Source of the DNA: Candidatus Melainabacteria bacterium
Lineage (GTDB): Bacteria; Cyanobacteriota; Vampirovibrionia; Obscuribacterales; Obscuribacteraceae
Direction of reading: 5' to 3'
NCBI GenBank assembly: GCA_016716405.1
Contig: JADJWK010000001.1
Span: 62,001 to 126,000 of the forward strand
DNA: 64,000 nucleotides
The notes under the pieces were generated by a model, which worked only from the letters and a program-made list of their open reading frames with translations, made no database searches and was not told the origin of the DNA. Shown piece after piece: positions 37,556-46,944 of the stretch. Position 1 is the first letter of the stretch; each line of letters begins with the position of its first letter. The position numbers were made by a program, and so were the translations under genes.

Positions 37556-40235
37556 CGCCTGCGACCCTGGCTCTGACGAAACGCTTCTCGTCAGCGACAC
37601 TCTCGATCTCGCCATCGAGCCGGGCCGCCAGCAGGGCTTCCAGCACCTCCCCGATGGCGGGACCCTGAGGCACTCCCATATCCACCAGGTCGCGGCCGGA
37701 AAGAACCACTTTCACACCCAGCAGGTCCTCCAGATATAAAAGAATCATCCGTCTCGTCTTCGTGCCCGGAGACGCCAGACAGGCGGCAATGGCCAGGGCC
37801 TCGTCCTTCTGTCCCTTGAAGATCGTATAGATCTGCGAGCGCTTCAGGTCCCCGCTTCGTGAGACCTGGGCCGCCACCTCGGCTCCCAGGGCCAGTCCCG
37901 CTCTGACAAGGCTCTTCTGATGATTGGCGAGATGGAGCCTGTCCAGGACCGGATCCAGCCGGTCTCCAGGGAGGTCGCTCAAGAGCAGCCCGAGATGCAC
38001 GATCCAGCCATCGCTCACAGGATAGCGTCGCAAAAGACGCTCAGCTCGGCGGATCAGGGTCTTGATCCTGGCGCTGTACTCGAGACTGGCGTCGAGAAAA
38101 CGCAGACAACCGCCCAGGTCCTCCAGGAGATCGAGAGCCGTGAGCCTCTCTCCCGATTCCAGAATCATACGGATCTCCTCCCGCAACCTGACACCTCCGA
38201 GATTGTCGAAGATACCTATGGAAACAGCTTTTCGCGCCCGGTCCCGGGTTTTCTCGTCGAGGTGGAAGCCAAGCCTCGATGCGAAGCGAGCCGCCCGGAC
38301 TATCCTGGTCGGGTCCTCGATAAAGCTGAAAGGGTGGAGTATTCGTATGATTTTCTTTTTCAGATCGCTCAGTCCGTCATAGACATCGACAAGATCCCCG
38401 TAGCGGCCCGGATTGAGACAGACCGCCAGGGTATTGATGGTGAAGTCCCGCCGGGACAGATCCTGCTCCAGACGAGAAGGCTCCACCGTGGGAAGCGCCG
38501 CCGGAAACTCGTAATACTCGGTCCGGGCCGTAGACAAATCGACTTCCTTGCGGGACTCGGCATGGAAAAAGAGCGTGGCGGTATCGAATCGGTCGTGGCT
38601 GGCCACCACCTCGAGCCGCCCCGGAAACTCTGCCTCCAGGCTGGCGGCGAGTTCCCTGGCGGAGCCTTCCACAACGAAGTCCAGATCGAAATTGGCTCTG
38701 CCCAGGATGAGATCGCGGACGAATCCGCCGACTGCATAAGCCACCATATTGTGCCGGGCCGCCACATCGCCCAGGGTCTTGCAGAGCCAGATCGTGGAAG
38801 GCTCGAGCTTCTCGAATCGGGACTTCAAGAATTCGTGCTTAACAGGGCCCCGCCCTCGAAGCGGCGGCGCCCCGAAAGACTCGGCGGGCTCCGAGACCCC
38901 CAGATAAGTAGGCTCGAGCCTGGCGCCATAGAGCCTCGAAAGAAGATCAGCCCTGGACACCAGACCGACCAGGCGGTGATCTTTCATGACCGGCAGCCGC
39001 CCGATATCCTCGGTCACCATAATCGCCTGAATCTCGTCGATGGGAGTATCCGGCGAAACGGATATCACCGGGCGGCTCATGAAACCCTGAACCGGCGCAT
39101 GACCGAGACGGTGATGCATGGCCTGGTCGATATCTCGCCTGGAGACCACCCCCACCACCTCCTCGTCGGCGGTGACTATCAATCCGTCGACACCGTGCCT
39201 GAGCATGAGCCGGTTGGCCTCGTCCATAGTGGTGCTGGCCGCGATGGTGCGCACCGGGCTGGTCATGATATCGGATGCCGTGGGTTGAGGCTGGACCCGG
39301 CCGGCGATCGAGCTCTTCACCGCCTTCACCGTCTCCTCGGGGCTGGCGTTCCGGACCACCGCCGAGCCGGCGCCGGGATGACCGTCACCGCCGAAGAGCC
39401 TGACTACGGACGCCACATCGATGGAGCGGGTGTCGCTGCGCCCGACCAGATGAACCCGGTCTTTCATATGCACTGCTGTAAAACCTGCTTCGCAAGAGAG
39501 GATCTCCATGAGCTTGCGGGTGAGACCGGCCAGGCCGTCTATGAAATGCGGCGAAGCACCATATGCGGTTACGACTCTGAATCCTTCGAAGGTCTCCACC
39601 GAAGAGTTGGATACCAGCTCTTCGAGCAAGTTCGTCTGCTCGTCGCTGAGCCGGGGGCGTATATAGGTATTGACCTGCTCCAGATCGGCGCCATGCTTGA
39701 GCAGATAGGCGACGCAAGAAGCATCGATCGCGGTCGTGCCCCTGTAGGAAAGCGAGCCCGTGTCCTCGTAAATCCCCAGGGCCATGACCGTGGCCTCGAA
39801 GGGAGTGAGAGAGACTTTCTTCTTGCGAAGCAGCTCGACCACCAGCGAGGTAGCCGAGCCCGCGCGCTTCAGCACCGAATCCGGAGTCGCCACCGGGGCG
39901 AGCCCTTCGGGATCGTCGGCGTGATGGTCGAAAACCGTTATCGCAGGCGGAGTTTCGGCACTCGCCAGAAAACGCCTGATCGTCTCGTCGACCCGATCGA
40001 GATTCTGGCAGTCCACCACGAAGATCCTTGTCACCTGCTCCAGGTCGACATATTTTGCCTGCACGATGGGCAGTGAGCTGCGATACAGGGAGAGAAACTC
40101 TCGAACGTTGCCGACAAGTGGATAGCCCAGGACCATCTTCACCGACGGATAAAGGCGGGTGACAGCGAACTGAGCCGCCAGGGCGTCGAAATCCATGTTG
40201 TTGTGGGTGATTACGATTTCCATGGTTCCGTTCAC
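37548..40235 (-). CDS. tRNA nucleotidyltransferase (CCA/A-adding) fused to DHH and CBS domains
   Basis: An 895-residue fusion. Residues 1-320: DHH phosphoesterase domain (HNNMDFDALAAQ, VFDHHADD) with DHHA1 end (GGDGHPGAGSAV). Residues 325-445: two CBS domains (SDIMTSPVRTIAASTTMDEA, FMSRPVISVSPDTPIDEI). Residues 490-895: class II polyA-polymerase/CCA enzyme (YAVGGFVRDLILGRANFDLD with the DxD, RRDFTINTLA, DPTRIVRAARFASRLGF). This architecture is known for A-adding enzymes in cyanobacteria and deep bacterial lines, which complete the tRNA 3' end together with a separate CC-adding enzyme. Start GTG 40235 or ATG 40223. Confidence 0.92.
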   Translation of the reverse strand: MNGTMEIVITHNNMDFDALAAQFAVTRLYPSVKMVLGYPLVGNVREFLSLYRSSLPIVQAKYVDLEQVTRIFVVDCQNLDRVDETIRRFLASAETPPAITVFDHHADDPEGLAPVATPDSVLKRAGSATSLVVELLRKKKVSLTPFEATVMALGIYEDTGSLSYRGTTAIDASCVAYLLKHGADLEQVNTYIRPRLSDEQTNLLEELVSNSSVETFEGFRVVTAYGASPHFIDGLAGLTRKLMEILSCEAGFTAVHMKDRVHLVGRSDTRSIDVASVVRLFGGDGHPGAGSAVVRNASPEETVKAVKSSIAGRVQPQPTASDIMTSPVRTIAASTTMDEANRLMLRHGVDGLIVTADEEVVGVVSRRDIDQAMHHRLGHAPVQGFMSRPVISVSPDTPIDEIQAIMVTEDIGRLPVMKDHRLVGLVSRADLLSRLYGARLEPTYLGVSEPAESFGAPPLRGRGPVKHEFLKSRFEKLEPSTIWLCKTLGDVAARHNMVAYAVGGFVRDLILGRANFDLDFVVEGSARELAASLEAEFPGRLEVVASHDRFDTATLFFHAESRKEVDLSTARTEYYEFPAALPTVEPSRLEQDLSRRDFTINTLAVCLNPGRYGDLVDVYDGLSDLKKKIIRILHPFSFIEDPTRIVRAARFASRLGFHLDEKTRDRARKAVSIGIFDNLGGVRLREEIRMILESGERLTALDLLEDLGGCLRFLDASLEYSARIKTLIRRAERLLRRYPVSDGWIVHLGLLLSDLPGDRLDPVLDRLHLANHQKSLVRAGLALGAEVAAQVSRSGDLKRSQIYTIFKGQKDEALAIAACLASPGTKTRRMILLYLEDLLGVKVVLSGRDLVDMGVPQGPAIGEVLEALLAARLDGEIESVADEKRFVRARVAGDG

Positions 40236-40354
40236 CGGTCCCGATCTTAGTCTTTTCTTTAGGTCCTGGTGGGCTTTTCGGGGTTTACCGCCATTTCTTT
40301 CAGGGTATCTAGACTATAAAAAATGCCCTTCAGTTTCACAGGTCTGCGAAAAAA

Positions 40355-41155
40355 ATGTTGCCAGTTCTAACCCAGGGGTATCTTATTGCTTTCTTCGGAG
40401 GAAGCATTTTTATCATACTCAATTTCCTCGCCGGGCAGTTCAGCCACGGAGGGGATCATGGTGCCGACGCTGCCGATATCCACGGACCTGACGTAGATGC
40501 TCATGTCGATGTCGATGCTCATGTCGATGTCGACGCTCATGTGGATGTGGACGCCCATGCCGATGTCGATGTAGACGCCCATGTCGATGCCGACGGTCCC
40601 GATTTTCACGGGGATCACGGCGGGGACCATGCCGGCGACCATGCGGAAGGACATTCGGATACGGACAGATACGGGGCGCTTCCCATCGCCGATGACAGAG
40701 CCACCCGGGTTCTGAAATTCGTCGTCGGTCTTCTCAGCCCCACCAACCTGTCGCTTTTCATCACCGGATTCGGCGCCACCGGCTGGTTCGCCCTCAAAGC
40801 CGCGCCCTGGCTGGGCGTTCTCACGATCATTCCGGCGGTCCTCGTGGGCATGGCGGTATGCAACCTGTTCAAGGCCATGATCAAATTCATCATGATCAAG
40901 TTCACCAGCACATCGCACCTGCGGAGCTGGGACGTGGTCGGCCAGGTAGGCGAAGTGCTGATACCGATGACCGATGGCTGCATGGGCGAGATCACCTATG
41001 TGGTCGGCTCGAAGCTCTACAGCTCCACGGCCAGGCCGACCAAAGCCGGTCTGACCATTCCCCGGGGCACGAAAGTGCTGATCGTCGAATCCAACGGCCC
41101 GACGGTCCTGGTGGAGCCCTTCGTGGACAGCACCCTGGAAGAATCTTATAAGTAA
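40355..41155 (+). CDS. NfeD/YqiJ-like membrane protein with His/Asp repeat
   Basis: 266 residues: helix 1 at 8-27, a long hydrophilic insert (28-105), helices 2-3 near 125-175, and a C-terminal OB-like domain (VVGQVGEVLIPMTDGCMGEI ... TKVLIVESNGPTVLVEPF), the NfeD/YuaF pattern. Such proteins accompany SPFH/flotillin genes and shape membrane domains, and this one lies 9 nt before an SPFH gene. The insert holds five DAHVDV-type repeats followed by a HGDHGGDHAGDHAEGH stretch, which is strongly metal-binding in character. The usual family loop is short, so this is unusual. Confidence 0.8.
   Translation: MLPVLTQGYLIAFFGGSIFIILNFLAGQFSHGGDHGADAADIHGPDVDAHVDVDAHVDVDAHVDVDAHADVDVDAHVDADGPDFHGDHGGDHAGDHAEGHSDTDRYGALPIADDRATRVLKFVVGLLSPTNLSLFITGFGATGWFALKAAPWLGVLTIIPAVLVGMAVCNLFKAMIKFIMIKFTSTSHLRSWDVVGQVGEVLIPMTDGCMGEITYVVGSKLYSSTARPTKAGLTIPRGTKVLIVESNGPTVLVEPFVDSTLEESYK
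40496..40594 (+). repeat. In-frame 18-bp tandem repeat encoding D-A-H-V-D-V
   Basis: Within the NfeD-like gene, five imperfect units of about 18 bp (GATGCTCATGTCGATGTC type; the fourth is extended by two codons) encode residues 48-80. The units differ mostly at third positions, which suggests selection for the protein sequence. Histidines and aspartates alternate regularly. Confidence 0.85.
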
Positions 41156-41164
41156 GGAGAGTCC

Positions 41165-41722
41165 ATGGACCCCATTGCCTCGATTATGGTCGCTGTAATC
41201 ACAGTGGTCTTGTTCATGATCGCCGCGTCCGTGGCCATGCTCTACAAGAAAGCTGGTCCCTCGGAAGCGTTGATAGTGAGCGGTGGCAGCCCCGAGCCCA
41301 GAGTGGTGATAGGCGGAGGCATGGTCGTCCTGCCGCTGATTCAGACAGCTCAGAAGCTTTCTCTCGAGCTGATGTCCATAGACGTCAAGTCGCCTTCTCC
41401 CTACCTGGCCTCGGACGGCTCTCAGCTCATCGTCGACGCCCTGGTGGAAGCGAGGATGAACAATAGCCGCGATAGCATTCTCGACGCCGCACGGAACTTC
41501 GGCGGCAAAGATATTCGCGAAGTGCGCAGCATCGTGTTCGATGCCGCCAAGGACAGCATCAGAAGGATCGCCGGCAACGAGCCGAAAGCGAAGCTGCTCG
41601 AGAATTACGACTACCTGGCCGGTCTTGTCTACAAAGACCTGCAAAAGGAGATGGCCGGTCTCGGCATGGAGATCCAGGCTACTCGAATCAGAGAGGTCCG
41701 GGAGACCCGCTCTCGAGCCTGA
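41165..41722 (+). CDS. Short SPFH-domain (flotillin-like) membrane protein
   Basis: 185 residues. N-terminal helix (SIMVAVITVVLFMIAASVAM) and an SPFH domain starting KKAGPSEALIVSGGSPEPRV, paralogous to the flotillin two genes downstream (QKCGPNEAMIISGGSSKPKV). The protein ends at IQATRIREVRETRSRA, just where flotillins go on into their long coiled coil, so it lacks the oligomerising tail. AAGGAG lies before ATG 41165. The end may be due to a frameshift, because an OB-domain frame with no ribosome site starts 14 nt later. Confidence 0.75.
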   Translation: MDPIASIMVAVITVVLFMIAASVAMLYKKAGPSEALIVSGGSPEPRVVIGGGMVVLPLIQTAQKLSLELMSIDVKSPSPYLASDGSQLIVDALVEARMNNSRDSILDAARNFGGKDIREVRSIVFDAAKDSIRRIAGNEPKAKLLENYDYLAGLVYKDLQKEMAGLGMEIQATRIREVRETRSRA

Positions 41723-41736
41723 GCACCCAGCAGAAT

Positions 41737-42018
41737 TTGCCGGTCCTGACCATGCAGGAAGACAATGGCAATGGCAGCGACGAAGTCGATTGGACCGGCA
41801 AGATCGCTGTGGTATCCGCTCCGATAACCGCCAGCAAAGCAGGCGAAGTCACGATCAGTATCGACCGCGGCATGAAACGCCGTACCCTGAAGGCTCGCTC
41901 ACTGCATCTGGGTGCGCCGCTCGAAGTCGGCACCGCGGTGGTGATCACCGCCACCGATGGCGGCAGCGCTACAGTGGAGCCCTGGTCCGTAACCCACACT
42001 CACCTGCCCGGCGGATGA
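41737..42018 (+). CDS. NfeD-like OB-fold domain, stand-alone or C-terminal part of the SPFH gene
   Basis: About 93 residues from TTG 41737 (ATG 41752 is also possible). An acidic linker then DWTGKIAVVSAPITASKAGE ... VGTAVVITATDGGSATVEPW, resembling the soluble OB domain of NfeD/YuaF. There is no ribosome site before either start, unlike neighbouring genes. The frame is open upstream across the SPFH stop (back to at least 41701). Either it is translated by coupling, or the SPFH and OB parts belong to one frameshifted gene. Confidence 0.55.
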   Translation: MPVLTMQEDNGNGSDEVDWTGKIAVVSAPITASKAGEVTISIDRGMKRRTLKARSLHLGAPLEVGTAVVITATDGGSATVEPWSVTHTHLPGG

Positions 42019-42264
42019 GTCGAGCTCCGCACTGAATACGGTGCGGATTCCGGCTCGAGAAAGGAGAGCTGAGAGCCCGGCACTTTATCAGCCCCTGGAA
42101 CGCCCGGCTGTCAAGAAGATAAAGGAATTTATTGGAATGTCTCATCTTGCCAACCTTACGCGATATGATCGATCCAGGTGTCTGGAACAAGAATCTACAA
42201 ATAGAATACGTACGGGGCATAAGGAGAACACGACTGTCCTGCGTGCCCGTGAAGGAGTTTTGAG

Positions 42265-43878
42265 ATGGATCCCATGTCGATCGTAATTACAGCTTGCATT
42301 GTTGTAGTTCTATTCATTATCGTCGGCATCCTGCCCGCGCTCTATCAAAAGTGCGGTCCCAACGAAGCGATGATCATCTCGGGCGGCTCTAGCAAGCCCA
42401 AAGTCATCGTCGGTGGTGGCACACTCGTGATTCCGATGTTGCAACAGAAAGACATCCTGTCTCTCGAAGTCATGACCATCGAAGTGCGCTCCAACGCCCC
42501 GATGATCACGAGAAACGGTGTGCCAATCTACGTACAGGGCGTCGCCCAGATCAAGGTCAAAGGCGATGACATCTCCATCGAGACTGCTTCCGAGCAGTTC
42601 CTCGGCAAAGATGACGACGAGATCCGTCTCATCGCCCACGAAACCCTCATGGGTCACCTGCGCGCGATCATGGGCACCATGACCGTCGAGCAGCTCATCG
42701 ACAGCTTCGATTCTTTCGCCCAGCGCGTGGCGGAAGTCTCGATCACCGACCTGGCCAAGATGGGTCTCACCTGCGTCTCCTTCACCATCAAAGAAATCAA
42801 CGATGATGTCGGATATCTGGAGGCTCTCGGCAAAAAGCAAACCGCCGAAGCCAAGCGCTCGGCAGCCATCGGCGAGGCCGAAGCCACCAAAGAGACTCAG
42901 ATCGCCCAGGCCAATGCCACCCGGGACGCTCAGATAGCCCAGGCCAACGCCGCCGAAGAAGGCGCCAAAGCCAAGCTTCTGGCAGACACACGGGTAGCGG
43001 AAGCCTCCAAGAACTTCCAGGTCAACCAGGCCAAGTATCAGGCTGAAGTTGCCGAAGAGAAAGCCCAGTCGGACATGATGTACGACATCAGGAAGGCGAA
43101 GTCTCAGCAACAGCTCGTCGAGGAGAACCAGAAGATCAAGATCGTCGAGGCTCAGAAAGAAGTCGAGCTGCAGACCGTCGAGGTGCAAAAGCGCCAGGTC
43201 GCGCTGGAAGCGGACACCATCAAGCCGGCGGAAGCCGAGCAGAGAAGAGTCAAGCTTCTCGCCCAGGCCGAGCAAGACAAGCGCCGCATCCTCGCCGAAG
43301 GTGACGCCCAGGCGATGGAGCTGAAAGCCAGAGGCGAAGCCAATGCGGTCCGGATCAAAGCCGAAGCCGAAGCCGAAGCAGCCCGTGCCATGGGTCTTGC
43401 CGAAGCGGAAGCCGATCGAGCCAGAGGTCTTGCCCAGGCGACTATCATAGCCGCCCGCGGACAAGCCGAAGCCGAAGCGATGGCCAAGAAAGCCGAGGCG
43501 TTCAAGCAGTACAACGACGCCGCCATGGCCAGCATGGTCATCGAGAAGCTCCCCGAGCTCGTCTCGGCAGCCGCCCAGCCTCTATCGAAGATCGGCAACG
43601 TCACCCTGTTGTCGACCGGCGGAGAGACAAGCGGCATGGGCAAACTGACCACCGACGTTCTGAACGTGGCAGCCCAGGGCATGACCATGGTCAAAGGACT
43701 CACCGGAATCGATCTGGTGGAGACCATGAAGACCAGGGGTCAGACCCCTCAACAAACGCCGGCCCTCACCCAGGCTCAACAGCCAAGCCAGGCCAGAGCC
43801 CAGGCCCCGAGCAGCCAGCAGCAACAGTCGCAACCCCAACCGGCAGTCACTGCACCCAGACCGCCACAAATAGGATGA
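42265..43878 (+). CDS. Flotillin/YqiK-like SPFH protein
   Basis: 537 residues. Membrane helix (VITACIVVVLFIIVGILP), SPFH domain to about residue 200, then a long Ala/Glu-rich coiled coil with the AEAEAE repeats typical of flotillins (residues 200-400), and a C-terminal Gln/Pro-rich tail ending PRPPQIG. Flotillins assemble on the inner membrane into detergent-resistant domains with NfeD partners. AAGGAG before ATG 42265 is strong. The 246 bp upstream has no gene. The next gene overlaps by ATGA. Confidence 0.93.
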   Translation: MDPMSIVITACIVVVLFIIVGILPALYQKCGPNEAMIISGGSSKPKVIVGGGTLVIPMLQQKDILSLEVMTIEVRSNAPMITRNGVPIYVQGVAQIKVKGDDISIETASEQFLGKDDDEIRLIAHETLMGHLRAIMGTMTVEQLIDSFDSFAQRVAEVSITDLAKMGLTCVSFTIKEINDDVGYLEALGKKQTAEAKRSAAIGEAEATKETQIAQANATRDAQIAQANAAEEGAKAKLLADTRVAEASKNFQVNQAKYQAEVAEEKAQSDMMYDIRKAKSQQQLVEENQKIKIVEAQKEVELQTVEVQKRQVALEADTIKPAEAEQRRVKLLAQAEQDKRRILAEGDAQAMELKARGEANAVRIKAEAEAEAARAMGLAEAEADRARGLAQATIIAARGQAEAEAMAKKAEAFKQYNDAAMASMVIEKLPELVSAAAQPLSKIGNVTLLSTGGETSGMGKLTTDVLNVAAQGMTMVKGLTGIDLVETMKTRGQTPQQTPALTQAQQPSQARAQAPSSQQQQSQPQPAVTAPRPPQIG

Positions 43879-44462
43879 CTGAAAGAAACCGGATCATCAT
43901 AACCGGAGCAAGCGGAGTCGGAAAGACCACATTAGTGGAGTCTCTGACTCCGCTTCTTTCTTTGCCGGTGATCCCCGAGCTGGGACGCCGGCTCTGCCGG
44001 GAGATGGGCTACGAGCGCATCGGCGACATACCGGACCAGGAAGGGTTCAAGATCGAAGTCCTGGACGCCCAGATAAAGGCCGAGAATGAGCTGGGAAGCT
44101 TCCTCTCCGACCGCTCCACCATCGACTGCTGGGTTCTCTGGCAGCGCTGGAACATCTGCCAGGCCATGACCTATACGAGCGAAGATTACTACAGGAAAGC
44201 TCGCGGGCAGGCGGGCACTTATACCCATATCGTCTATGTCCCTCCCATGTTCGAGCCAGTCGAGGACGGCTTCCGCTGGACCGACCGGGACTATCAGCAG
44301 CAGATCGACCGCCTGGTGCGCACCACCATCTATGACTGGGGGCTCCGTGATCGAACCTGCACAATCGAATCGAGAGAAACAGCCGCACGCACAGAAGAAG
44401 TGCTAACCTGGCTCAAGAAGGGAGATAAAAACAGTGATACCCGGGTCGGAGCGGACAGTTGA
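43875..44462 (+). CDS. P-loop AAA/NadR-like ATPase or kinase
   Basis: 195 residues. IIITGASGVGKTTLVESLTP is a Walker A loop near the N-terminus. FLSDRSTIDCWVLWQRW supplies an acidic D-R-S-T motif like that of the AAA_28/NadR kinase-like group. The rest (HIVYVPPMFEPVEDGFRWTD) resembles the lid region of the same group, where members bind nucleotides or phosphorylate small molecules. It overlaps both neighbours (ATGA, TTGA), so it is co-translated with the flotillin and the binding protein. Substrate unknown. Confidence 0.75.
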   Translation: MTERNRIIITGASGVGKTTLVESLTPLLSLPVIPELGRRLCREMGYERIGDIPDQEGFKIEVLDAQIKAENELGSFLSDRSTIDCWVLWQRWNICQAMTYTSEDYYRKARGQAGTYTHIVYVPPMFEPVEDGFRWTDRDYQQQIDRLVRTTIYDWGLRDRTCTIESRETAARTEEVLTWLKKGDKNSDTRVGADS

Positions 44463-45382
44463 AATCTCGCTTGAAACATCCGGCGCTACTTTTGACCGGA
44501 GCCTTTCTTTTTTTTCTAATCGCGATTTTTGCTTTCGCGATACTCTTGCCGAATGCGGTCGGGGCGCGCAGCACCGCCGGCACAAGAAAACTGGTCTCCC
44601 TGGCGCCGTCCAATACCGAGCTTATCTACAGCCTCGGCGGTGAAGAGAGCCTCAAGGGAGTGTCGACCTACTGCCTCTACCCGCCGGCGGCGAGAAGCAA
44701 GCCGAAAGCAGGCTCGTTCATAGCGGCGCGCTTCGAGACTCTCGCCGACTTGAAACCAGATACGGTGCTGCTCGTTTCGGGGCAGGAGATCCTCGAATCG
44801 CAGATCAAACGCCACGGCTACCGGACGCTCATTTTACCCAATCACAAGCTCACCGATCTGGCGGACAATCTCCGCACTCTGGGAAAGCTTACCGGCAGGG
44901 AAAAAAGCGCCGAAAGACTGGCCCGGGATTTTCTGCGGCGCAAAGCCGATCTCCAGACGATTCTAAATGGGCGAAAGCGCCCTCGCCTGCTCATGTGCGT
45001 CTGGCCGAACCCGTGCATTTGCGCCGGGGCGGAGAGCTTCCTCGACGACATCATCACCAGCTGTGGTGGCATCAATGCAGCCGGCTCCATAAAGGGCTCC
45101 TATCCGAAGCTGAGCGCCGAGAAGATCGTGTCCCTCGAGCCCGACATCGTCATTCTTCCTTACGAGGCAAGGGACGGCCATATCCTCCAGCGCCCCCCTT
45201 TCAACTCTCTGAAGGCAGTAAGAGATGGCAAGTACTTCTATCTCCCGGACCAGGACCATGACATGCTTGCCAAACCGACCCTCAGGGTCCTGAGAGGCAT
45301 GCACTGGCTTTCGGTCCGGCTGCACCCGGATCTGAGAGGGCGTCTCGATGCCTGGGTCGGAAATAATCATAAAGAGAACTGA
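44459..45382 (+). CDS. BtuF/TroA-like periplasmic binding protein of an ABC importer
   Basis: 307 residues. An uncleaved-looking or signal helix (LLTGAFLFFLIAIFAFAILL) is followed by the class III binding fold: KLVSLAPSNTELIYSLGGEE, GSFIAARFETLADLKPDTVL and SFLDDIITSCGGINA. These are the segments of cobalamin/siderophore-binding proteins of the BtuF/FhuD group. No permease or ATPase gene is next to it; the following genes are for heme synthesis. Start TTG 44459 overlaps the previous stop. Ligand (cobalamin, heme or iron chelate) is inferred only. Confidence 0.82.
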   Translation: MKSRLKHPALLLTGAFLFFLIAIFAFAILLPNAVGARSTAGTRKLVSLAPSNTELIYSLGGEESLKGVSTYCLYPPAARSKPKAGSFIAARFETLADLKPDTVLLVSGQEILESQIKRHGYRTLILPNHKLTDLADNLRTLGKLTGREKSAERLARDFLRRKADLQTILNGRKRPRLLMCVWPNPCICAGAESFLDDIITSCGGINAAGSIKGSYPKLSAEKIVSLEPDIVILPYEARDGHILQRPPFNSLKAVRDGKYFYLPDQDHDMLAKPTLRVLRGMHWLSVRLHPDLRGRLDAWVGNNHKEN

Positions 45383-45511
45383 TCATAAGCAGAGATAAAT
45401 AATGAGAATTTCGGAATAATCATCCCCCGGAGCGATTAATCCAGGCACCGGCGGGGTTATACATTTGTTCATCGGATAAGCCCTTTGCTCTATCAGCACC
45501 GGCAAGGTCGA

Positions 45512-45517
45512 TATAAT
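45512..45517 (+). promoter_or_regulatory. -10 element before hemA
   Basis: Consensus TATAAT 84 nt before the hemA ATG, in the 218-bp gap after the binding-protein gene. A TTGCTC lies 21 nt upstream, too far for a standard -35. This gap marks the start of the heme operon. Confidence 0.4.
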
Positions 45518-45600
45518 CAGCATAAGCAATTTAAGACCTGGAATTACCGAATCTTCGAAAGAAGCTCCTGAGACCGGGTCGGGAAACCAGAACCTCCTTT

Positions 45601-46944
45601 ATGAGCCATCTCGTAGTCTGCGGACTGAATTACCACTCCTCTCCGATAGCCATACGGGAGAGGTTCGTCATTCCGGATTCCTGCCTGAAACATGCCCTGG
45701 AGGCTCTCGCCCGCCTGCCGCATCTGAGCGAGGCGGCGGTCTTGTCAACCTGCAATCGCACCGAGGTTTATGCCGTGGTCTCGGACGTGAGCGCCGGACT
45801 CAAAGAGATACAGTCATTTTTCGAGTCCGCTCAGAGCATCGCCGACCACAACGCCCTCAGCCCCAATTTCAAACTCCTCCGGGAAGACGTGGCCCTTCAC
45901 CTGATGAGAGTCGCATCAGGACTCGACAGCATGATCCTGGGCGAAGGGCAGATCATGGCTCAGGTGAAAGCCTCTCATCAGGCGGCCCTGAGCACCGGCA
46001 CCGCCGGCCCGGTCCTCGATCATCTCTTCAAGCTCGCCCTCAACTGCGGCAAACGCGTCCGCTCCGAAACCGCCCTGGGGCGCCGGGCTGTCAGCGTCAG
46101 CTCGGCAGCCGTGGAGCTGGCCCGGGAAATCTGCGGACCGCTAAAAGACAGAGATGTCACCATTCTCGGTGCCGGGAAAATGGCTCAGATCTGCCTGAAA
46201 CATCTGGCATCAGGCAAAGCCTCGGCCCGGGTGAAAGTCGTTAACCGCTCCACCAGCGCGCTCAGTGGTCCTGTTTTCGCCTGCGGCAGTTTCGAGGACC
46301 GCCACCGTGAGACAGCCGGGGCCAGACTGGTCCTGGTCGCCACCAGCGCTCCGGATCACCTGATCACTTTCGAGGGGCTGAAAGCCGCCCGGGAAGAGCT
46401 GGCAAGCCAGCCCGAAACCCTGATCGTCGACATCTCGGTACCTCGCAATGTCGATCCCCGGGTCGCCGAGCTTGAAGGTATCACCCTGCGTCATTCCGAC
46501 GATCTCAAAGACATAGTCAGCAAGAATCTGGCGGAGCGCGAGAGCCTGGTGCGGGAAGCCGAAGAAGTTGTTTTCGAGACCCTGGAGGAATTCCACAACT
46601 GGCAGAGATCCAGACTGGTGGTTCCCACCATCGCCGGCTTGCGCGAAAAGATCGAAGCTATCCGCCAGGAGCATATGTCTCGCTCGCTCTGCTCCGACGA
46701 GAGCGGCATGAGCGACTGCAGCGGCAGGGAGCGTGTGGAAGAAGTAAGCCGGGCCATCGTCAACCAGATCCTCCATCACCCGACGGTACAGCTCAAAGCC
46801 ACCCGGGACTACCAGGCTCTCAAGCAGCAGGCCGAGGCTCTGCGCACCCTTTTCAACCTCGATCCCCTGGACGCGGGCAAGGGCTCTTCGAAGACTTCCG
46901 GAAAAACGTCTGAAGGCGGAGCGAGACCGTCCCTCTGCCGCTAG
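45601..46944 (+). CDS. hemA: Glutamyl-tRNA reductase HemA
   Basis: Reduces Glu-tRNA to glutamate-1-semialdehyde, the first committed step of C5 heme synthesis. LVVCGLNYHSSPIAIRERF is the N-terminus of the family, VLSTCNRTEVYAV has the nucleophilic cysteine, and GEGQIMAQVKAS and the GAGKMAQICLKHL nucleotide loop follow. 447 residues, standard. One base overlap with hemC (TAGTG). Confidence 0.96.
   Translation: MSHLVVCGLNYHSSPIAIRERFVIPDSCLKHALEALARLPHLSEAAVLSTCNRTEVYAVVSDVSAGLKEIQSFFESAQSIADHNALSPNFKLLREDVALHLMRVASGLDSMILGEGQIMAQVKASHQAALSTGTAGPVLDHLFKLALNCGKRVRSETALGRRAVSVSSAAVELAREICGPLKDRDVTILGAGKMAQICLKHLASGKASARVKVVNRSTSALSGPVFACGSFEDRHRETAGARLVLVATSAPDHLITFEGLKAAREELASQPETLIVDISVPRNVDPRVAELEGITLRHSDDLKDIVSKNLAERESLVREAEEVVFETLEEFHNWQRSRLVVPTIAGLREKIEAIRQEHMSRSLCSDESGMSDCSGRERVEEVSRAIVNQILHHPTVQLKATRDYQALKQQAEALRTLFNLDPLDAGKGSSKTSGKTSEGGARPSLCR

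Noticed and set aside
37920..40076. 718-codon open frame antisense to the CCA-enzyme fusion
   Set aside because: Same shadow effect; all recognisable domains are on the minus strand.
42041..42286. 81-codon frame before the flotillin gene
   Set aside because: Runs into the flotillin start in another frame, atypical codon use, no family.
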